Shown: positions 58,545-64,000 of the stretch, piece by piece
Numbering within the stretch: the stretch's first letter is position 1
How the letters are laid out: each line of letters begins with the position of its first letter
Source: VBDM01 sp963699535
GTDB lineage: Bacteria > Pseudomonadota > Gammaproteobacteria > Burkholderiales > SG8-39
Assembly: GCA_963699535.1 (NCBI GenBank)
Contig: CAVOUJ010000020.1
Coordinates: 186,001 to 250,000, forward strand
DNA: 64,000 nt
Reading direction: 5' to 3'
Translations under genes and position numbers: made by a program
Notes under the pieces: model-generated
Seen by the model: the letters and a program-made list of their open reading frames with translations, nothing else
Database searches by the model: none
What the model was told of the DNA's origin: nothing

Positions 58545-59792
58545 ATGAGCATCGATGCAGCCAATGCCGAAGCGGTAAAACGAATGATGAGAGGCGCGAC
58601 CCATGCTGACGGGTGTGGAGGAGGCCCGCCGCGTCATCCCAGGGATGAAAGATAATCTTCTGCTGCATGCCGGGCCTCCCATCGATTGGCCGCGCATGTC
58701 CGGTCCGCTGCGCGGGGCTGTGATCGGCGCCCTGATCTTCGAAGGAGTTGGCAAAATCAGAAAAAGATGCGACCGCCATGGCGGAAAAGGGTGAAGTCAG
58801 CTTCGAACCCTGCCACCACCACGGCGCGGTCGGACCCATGGCGGGTGTCATTTCTCCTTCCATGAAGGTCTATATTATTGAGAACAAAGAGCACGGCAAT
58901 CGATCCTTTCTCCAACCTCAACGAGGGCTACGGGAAGGTACTGCGCTACGGCGCTTACAGTGACGAGGTCCTCAAGCGCCTGCGCTGGATGAATGACGTG
59001 CTTGGACCACTTGTCGGCGATGCTATTTCTCAAAGCAATCCCATCGATCTGCGGGCTTTGATCGCCGAAGCGCTGCATATGGGCGATGAAGGTCACAACC
59101 GCAATAAAGCCGGATCGCTTCTCTTTCTGAAATTGCTGGCTCCAGCAATTTCCAAGGCAGCCAGGGACAGCGTTCAAGCGACCGAAGTCCTGCAATTTAT
59201 CGGCGACAATGCACTCAGTGTTCTCAACCCGGTCATGGCTGCATGCAAAGCCATGGCAGATGCAGCCCATGGTGTGGCGGGAAGCACCATCGTCACCACC
59301 ATGGCTCGCAATGGCACGGATTTTGGGATCCGGGTCAGCGGACTGACCGAGGATCAATGGTTCACTGCACCTGCCGAGATACCGGTCGGGTTGTTCTTTT
59401 CCGGATTCACCCAGACGGATGCCAATCCGGATATCGGTGACAGCGCCATAACGGAGACGGCTGGTATCGGTGGTTTTGCCATGGCTTCCGCGCCCGCCAT
59501 CGTAACCTTCGTCGGCGGAACCCCGAAAGATGCCCTCAACGCCACGCTTGAAATGTATGAGATCACCGCAGCAGAGAACCGCTATTTCAGCCTACCTGCC
59601 CTGGATTTCAGAGGTTCGCCCACCGGTATCGACCTTCGCAAGGTAGTCGAACTGGGCATCACGCCCAGGATCAATACAGGTATCGCCCATAAGAACGCGG
59701 GCGTGGGTCAGGTTGGGGCGGGACTGGTCAGGCCGCCGATGAAAATATTCGTGGACGCGCTTGTTGCGATCGCGGAAAAACAAAAGATCTAG
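58545..59792 (+). CDS. DUF1116 family protein (YlbE/YahG, AllG-like), frameshifted
   Basis: About 415 residues. The family sequence is clear: GVEEARRVIPGMKDNLLLHAGPPIDWPRMSGPLRGAV in part, FEPCHHHGAVGPMAGVISPSM, YGAYSDEVLKRLRWM, GDEGHNRNKAGSLLFLK, TTMARNGTDFGIRVSG and INTGIAHKNAGVGQVGAG. Errors near 58598, 58755 and 58895 shift the frame. ATG at 58545 with AAGGATC upstream. It is the fixed partner of FdrA in carbamoyl-transfer systems. Confidence 0.92.
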
Positions 59793-59816
59793 ATTTCAGG
59801 GAGACTGGAGAGAAGA

Positions 59817-60596
59817 ATGAAAATCTACGACTTGTCGCAGGATCTAAACCAGGATTGTTCGTTCTGGCCGTTCTACCCGCCCTTCGAGGTGAAATATATC
59901 AAGCGCAAGGCGGAACATGGTGTGAACGCCCAGTATATTATGAGCTCCAACCATATGGGCACACACCTGGATGCACCGCGTCACTTTGTCACCAAGGGAA
60001 AGACCATCGACCAGATCCCGATCGAGTGGTGTTACGGTCCGGGTGTCATCGTCGACCTGAGTGACATGCTGGATGAGTTGGGATTGTTCTCACCCGCCGA
60101 TATCGAAAAACGCGCCGACGTCCGCCCCGGCGACATTTTGTTCATCCATACCGGATGGCACAGATATTCCTTCTTCAGTGAGGATGCGGACGAGGAGAAA
60201 TACATCCAGCGCCATCCCGGGCCGCACTTCAGTATTTGTGATTGGCTGCTGGAAAAGAAAATCCATATCTGGGGTGTGGATATGATCTCTACCGATCACC
60301 CGATGAACCTCCCGATAGGCCGCTTCCTCGGAAAAGGCGGGCTTGAACATTGGCAGAAAGTTCGAGCTAAAACGGAAGCCCGCTTTGGAGCGGACAAGAT
60401 GGATGAGCTCTTCCCTGACTTGGCTTATCAGTTGACTCATAACGCCCTCTTTCCGAAGGACTGCATCCACGTGGAAAACCTCGGGGGCGATATCGGACTG
60501 AAGGAGCTGCACAACAAGCGCATCACCCTGGGTGTGTTCCCCTGGAAATTCAAAGGTGGCGAAGCAGCCTTTTGCCGGGCTGTTGCCTGGGCATAA
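59817..60596 (+). CDS. Cyclase family metal-dependent hydrolase (kynurenine formamidase / isatin hydrolase-like)
   Basis: 259 residues, intact. The zinc or manganese motif HXGTHXDXPXH is present as NHMGTHLDAPRHF near residue 46. Other marks: DLSQDLNQDCSFWP at the start, DILFIHTGWH and a C-terminal CIHVENLGGDIGLKEL. Relatives hydrolyse cyclic or N-acyl amides, for example isatin to isatinate or N-formylkynurenine. Placed between the FdrA/DUF1116 pair and the hydroxylase large subunit, it is a natural candidate for ring opening. RBS GGGAGAC lies upstream. Confidence 0.92.
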   Translation: MKIYDLSQDLNQDCSFWPFYPPFEVKYIKRKAEHGVNAQYIMSSNHMGTHLDAPRHFVTKGKTIDQIPIEWCYGPGVIVDLSDMLDELGLFSPADIEKRADVRPGDILFIHTGWHRYSFFSEDADEEKYIQRHPGPHFSICDWLLEKKIHIWGVDMISTDHPMNLPIGRFLGKGGLEHWQKVRAKTEARFGADKMDELFPDLAYQLTHNALFPKDCIHVENLGGDIGLKELHNKRITLGVFPWKFKGGEAAFCRAVAWA

Positions 60597-60603
60597 ACCT
60601 TAG

Positions 60604-61944
60604 ATGACCACACGTTATCTGGGCGAACGAATCAAACGCAACGAAGATCCCCGGCTGCTTACCGGCCAGGGACTGTATGTGGACGATGTCGACCTGCCGC
60701 ACATGCTCCAGGCTGCCTTCTTGCGCAGCCCTTACGCTCACGCACGCATACGAAGCGTGGATGTTTCCGGCGCGAAGGAAATTAAGGGGTGGTCGCAGTG
60801 ATCACCGCGGCTGACCTGGGTGATTATTGGAAGCCCGGTCCATTACTGGTTTCCCCTCCTCCTGTCAAAGGTATTGTGTTCAATGAACGCACTCAGGTCC
60901 CGCTTGCAAAGGATAAGGTCCGCTTTGCGGGCGAACCGATCGTCATGGTGCTCGCGGAAGACCGCTACCTGGCTGAGGATGCTTTAGCCGCGATCCAGGT
61001 GGACTACGAACCCGTGGATGTCGTTGTGGATTTGGAAGCGGCATTGAAGCCAGGCGCTCCGCTCGTACATGATGAACTGGGCTCTAACGTCGCCGCCCAT
61101 GTAGTTCAAACCAAGGGCGATTATCCATCCGCGCGTAAACAGGCTAACATCCTGATCAAACGAAAATTTCTTTACGAACATGGGACCGCGGCAGCCATCG
61201 AGAACCGCGGCATCGTCGCTGAATGGGACCCGCGGAGCGGGCGTTTGACCGTGTGGGATACCACCCAGGCTCCGGTTGTGATCCGCAACGGACTGGCATC
61301 CATGCTCGGTCTATCGCGAGCGCCAGGTGCGCGTCATTGCGCCGTTCATCGGCGGCGGCTTCGGACCCAAGATCATGATGTTCTATCAGGAGGAGGTCCT
61401 GGTCCCCTGGGCGGCAATGAAACTGGGTCGGCCTGTCAAATGGATCGAAGACCGCGCCGAAAACTTCGTCGCGACCACACACGAACGCGGCCAGGTGCAT
61501 GAGGCCGAAATCGCACTGACCAAAGAAGGGCTCATCCTGGGTGTTCAGGATGTATTCCTGCACGACACGGGCGCGTACGCTCCCTATGGATTGACCGTTC
61601 CGCTGAACAGCCAGTGCACACTGCTTGGACCTTACGATATAAAAAATTATCACAGCGAATTTACGGCTGTCTTCACGAACAAAACGATCGTCACCCCTTA
61701 CCGCGGCGCTGGCCGCCAGCACGGTGTGTTTGTCATCGAACGCCTGCTGGATATTGCCGCCAGGGAATTGAAGATTGATCGCGCTGAGATTCGCCGACGG
61801 AATTTTATCCAACCGCATCAATTCCCGTATGATAACCAGATCATTTATCAGGACTTCGCACCCCTGGTTTACGACAGCGGTAATTACGAAGTCCTTTTGG
61901 ACCAAGCCCTGGAAAAGATCGGCTACCGCGATTTCATCCGGTCC
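60604..61944 (+). CDS. coxL: Molybdenum hydroxylase large subunit (CoxL/XdhA-like), 3' part lost at chimeric junction
   Basis: The N-terminal 450 or so residues of the molybdopterin subunit. Family marks: IKRNEDPRLLTGQGLYVDDVDLP in part, FLRSPYAHARI, VPLAKDKVRFAGEPIVMVLAE in part, FIGGGFGPKIMM and PYRGAGRQHGVFVIERLLD. The PYRGAGR active-site loop is the form II type, not the CO-dehydrogenase AYRCSFR, so a purine-, pyrimidine- or other N-heterocycle-type substrate is more likely than CO. Errors near 60787 and 61312 shift the frame. After GYRDFIR the frame enters an unrelated FAD oxidase. Confidence 0.92.
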
Positions 61945-62559
61945 GAGCACCGAGGCCTTCCTGGAGAAGAAGGCGCCGTTCCGCGAGGCCGAGGCCCACC
62001 TGCTGGTCCAACTGGATGGCGACGCAAGGCGTCGCTGACGGCGGAGTACGAAAGAATCGGGGGGATCGTCTCGGACCTCGACGCGCTGGACGTGCTGGTG
62101 GCCGAGGACCGGCCTTCGCGCGACCGGATCTGGGAGATGCGGCGCTGCATGTCGGACGCGCTGACGCCCGATAGCCCGGTGCGCGAGCGCGAGGACGTGG
62201 TGGTGCCGCGGGCGGCCATTCCGGAGCTGTTCCGGCGGCTGCAGGGGCTGTCGGAGAGGCACGGCGTGGAGATCATCTCCTACGGCCACATCGGCGACGG
62301 CAACGTCCACGTCAACGTGATGAAGCAGGCGATGGCGCGCCGGGCGAGTGGGAGCGGATGCTGCCCGCCCTGCTGGACGGGCTGTTCCGCGACGTGGTGG
62401 CGCTGGGCGGCACCATCTCGGGCGAGCACGGCATCGGCTACGTCAAGAAGAAGTTCCTGCCGCTGGCGGTGGACCCGGCGGCGCTGGCGATGATGAGGAG
62501 GATCAAGGCGGCGCTCGACCCCGACGGCATCCTGAACCCGGGGAGAGGTACTCCTGTGA
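61945..62559 (+). CDS. FAD-linked oxidase C-terminal part (GlcD/D-lactate dehydrogenase type), 5' part missing
   Basis: The last 200 or so residues of a GlcD-like flavoprotein: KKAPFREAEAHLLVQLDGD, VEIISYGHIGDGNVHVN, GTISGEHGIGYVKKKFL and LDPDGILNPG. The conserved GHIGDGN and SGEHGIG motifs define the FAD_oxidase_C family, which oxidises glycolate or D-lactate. Its N-terminal FAD domain is absent because the frame fuses to the coxL fragment. Errors near 62030, 62350 and 62540 disturb it; the stop at 62559 is deduced by comparison. GC is markedly higher than upstream. Confidence 0.85.
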
Positions 62560-62613
62560 TCGCATGCACGCCGCGGCAGGGAGGCGCGGCGATGACCGAG
62601 GGGAGGGACCGGG

Positions 62614-63254
62614 ATGAAGGCCAAGCAGGTCAAGATCCCCGAGTCGGCCATCCGGCGGCTGTCGTTCTACCACCGCCACCTGGCCAACCTCACGGCCCTG
62701 GGCGTGGCGACCATCTCGTCGCGGGAGATCGCGCAGGTCTACGGACTGGAGCCGTTCCAGGTGCGCAAGGACCTGTCGTACTTCGGCTCGTTCGGCCGGC
62801 GCGGGCGGGGCTACCCGGTGCCGCCAGCTGCAGGGCAGCGGCTCGAGCGCATATTGGGGCTGGACAACAGATGGCCGATCGCGCTGGTGGGGGCGGGCAA
62901 CATCGGCATGGCGGTCTTCCGCGTACGGCGAGTACCGGCGGCAGGGCTTCGAGATCGTGGCGGTGTTCGACGCCGACCCGCGCAAGATCGGGACCACGCT
63001 GGACCACGGCGTCACCGTCCAGCCGATCGAGCAGATCGGAGGCGACGGTCGTGGATAGCGGCGTCCAGATCGGGATCGTGGCCGTGCCGCCCGAGGCCGC
63101 CCAGCCCGTGGTCGACGCCCTGGTCGCGGCCGGGGTCAAGGCCATCCTCGGCTTCCCCAACGGCCAGGTGCGGGTGCCGCGGGACGTCGCGCTGCGCCGC
63201 GTCAACCTGGAGGCCGACCTCGAGGCGCTGAGCTATTTCTTGGCGAACAAGTAA
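62614..63254 (+). CDS. rex: Rex redox-sensing transcriptional repressor, frameshifted
   Basis: About 214 residues. The N-terminal winged helix shows IPESAIRRLSFYHRHL, LEPFQVRKDLSYFGSFGRRG and GRGY. The Rossmann NADH-binding domain shows IALVGAGNIGMAV and, after errors near 62921 and 63045, FEIVAVFDADPRKIG, IGIVAVPPEAAQPVVDALV and GVKAILGFPN. Rex represses fermentation and respiration genes when NAD+ is high. Start ATG at 62614, with GGGAGGGACC upstream. It lies between an FAD oxidase and lpdA, both plausible targets. Confidence 0.93.
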
Positions 63255-63298
63255 CCACGTCGACACCGCCCAGTTACGCGCATACGAGCTGAGCGACC

Positions 63299-64000
63299 AT
63301 GCCCAAGCACATCATCATCATCGGCGGCGGGCCGGCCGGCTACGTCGGCGCCATCCGGGCGGCGCAGCTGGGCGCGCAGGTGACCCTGGTCGAAAAATCG
63401 CAGGCGCTAGGCGGCACGTGCCTCAACGTGGGCTGCATCCCCACCAAGGCGCTGCTGGCCTCGGCCGCCGCTGCTGCAGCAGTTCAAGCGCGCCGATCGC
63501 AGTTCGGCTTGACGACCGGCGAGACCGGCTTCGACTGGGCGGCGGTGCAGCAGCGCAAGGAGCGCGTGGTCAAGCAGGCCACCGCCGGCGTGGCCATGCT
63601 CCTGAAGAAGCGCGGCGTCACCGTGGTCACCGGCACGGCCGCGCTGGTCTTCCCCCCGCGCGGTGGCCGTGCGGGGGAAAGGACGGCGACACGACCGAGA
63701 TCACCGCCGACGCCATCCTGATCTGCGCCGGGTCCGAACCGGTGAAACCTGCCGATCCCCGGGGCCGACCACCCGCGGGTGATCGACAGCACCGGCGCTC
63801 TGGCGCTGGCCGATGCGCCGCGGCGGTTCGCGGTCATCGGCGGCGGAGTGATCGGCTGCGAGATGGCGGACATCTACTCGTCGTTCGGCTCGCAGGTCAC
63901 CATCGTGGAGGTGATGCCGCAGCTGATCCCGGGCGAGGACCACGAGGCGGTCAAGGCGCTGCACGGGGCGCTGGCCAAGCGCGGCGTGGAGGTCCTGCTG
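63299..64000 (+). CDS. lpdA: Dihydrolipoamide dehydrogenase (E3), 5' part, cut by window end
   Basis: Flavoprotein disulfide reductase. Visible: the FAD motif IIIIGGGPAGYVGAIRAAQLG, the redox cysteines in GGTCLNVGCIPTKALL and, after an error near 63665, an NAD-binding motif FAVIGGGVIGCEMADIY with AILICAGSEP before it. A further error lies near 63750. It is the E3 component of 2-oxo acid dehydrogenase or glycine cleavage complexes. About 230 residues of some 460 lie in the window. No E1/E2 gene is seen. Confidence 0.93.

Noticed and set aside
52546..61944. Aerobic CO dehydrogenase (coxSML) operon
   Set aside because: The large subunit has the PYRGAGR loop of form II enzymes, not the CO-specific AYRCSFR, and neighbours point to amide and ureido chemistry.
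60604..62493. A hydroxylase fused to a FAD oxidase as a new enzyme
   Set aside because: The hydroxylase loses its C-terminal half and the oxidase its FAD domain, and GC jumps at the join.

Overview
This window does not read as one natural chromosome segment. It looks like three pieces of bacterial DNA joined end to end, with many single-base frameshifts throughout. Bases 1 to about 36,400 are visibly GC-rich and proteobacterial. Evidence is a tripartite RND pump, two TctC/Bug receptors, an AdiA-type arginine decarboxylase, a PotE-type antiporter, a DcaP-like porin and a 4.5S RNA; the Bug receptors and gene mix suggest Burkholderiales-like Betaproteobacteria (inference). Bases about 36,400 to 61,945 have lower GC and look like Chloroflexota (Anaerolineae-like; inference). 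Bases about 61,945 to 64,000 are very GC-rich and come from a third source (FAD-linked oxidase, Rex, dihydrolipoamide dehydrogenase). Both joins fall inside reading frames and fuse unrelated protein families, which is the signature of chimeric assembly.

Piece 1. On the minus strand lies a pump operon (outer-membrane barrel, periplasmic adaptor, RND pump, outer-membrane factor). AsmA, a VIT-like membrane protein and a Ca2+/H+ antiporter follow. On the plus strand from 11.7 kb is a decarboxylase module: two tandem Orn/Lys/Arg decarboxylases (the second clearly AdiA-like), a secreted two-repeat protein, a PotE-like antiporter, an amino-acid binding protein and a DcaP-like porin. An FNR/Anr-type box precedes the first gene, and a second such box precedes the barrel gene at 6.2 kb. 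Next come a TAXI receptor, a DUF2254 protein, 4.5S RNA (minus), a Bug receptor, a CocE-type hydrolase and a DUF898/M48 pair. From 36.0 down to 29.1 kb on the minus strand is a tight run: two Gfo/Idh/MocA oxidoreductases, a Bug receptor, an M24 protein, a zinc alcohol dehydrogenase, a two-domain PEP-synthase-like protein and a 2-hydroxyacid dehydrogenase.

Piece 2. It starts with a truncated azlC and a PlsC-like acyltransferase, then a complete high-affinity potassium system on the minus strand (small ORF, kdpF, kdpA, kdpB, unknown 118-residue membrane protein, kdpC, terminator, kdpD, kdpE). comM, a methyltransferase-like gene, a Thr/Pro-rich lipoprotein and a decayed comM fragment follow, then an ALDH7-type aldehyde dehydrogenase and a URO-D family protein. 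From 52.5 to 61.9 kb lies the most interesting cluster: coxG-like, xdhC, molybdenum hydroxylase medium, small and large subunits, an amidase, FdrA, DUF1116 and a cyclase-family metal hydrolase. I infer a pathway that hydroxylates an N-heterocycle, opens the ring hydrolytically and recovers a carbamoyl group through the FdrA/DUF1116 pair.

Piece 3 holds the C-terminal part of a GlcD-type FAD oxidase, the redox repressor Rex and the start of a dihydrolipoamide dehydrogenase gene.

Almost every long gene after 11 kb carries one or more one-base frameshifts relative to its family. They restore conserved motifs when compensated, so I treat them as sequence errors rather than gene death.
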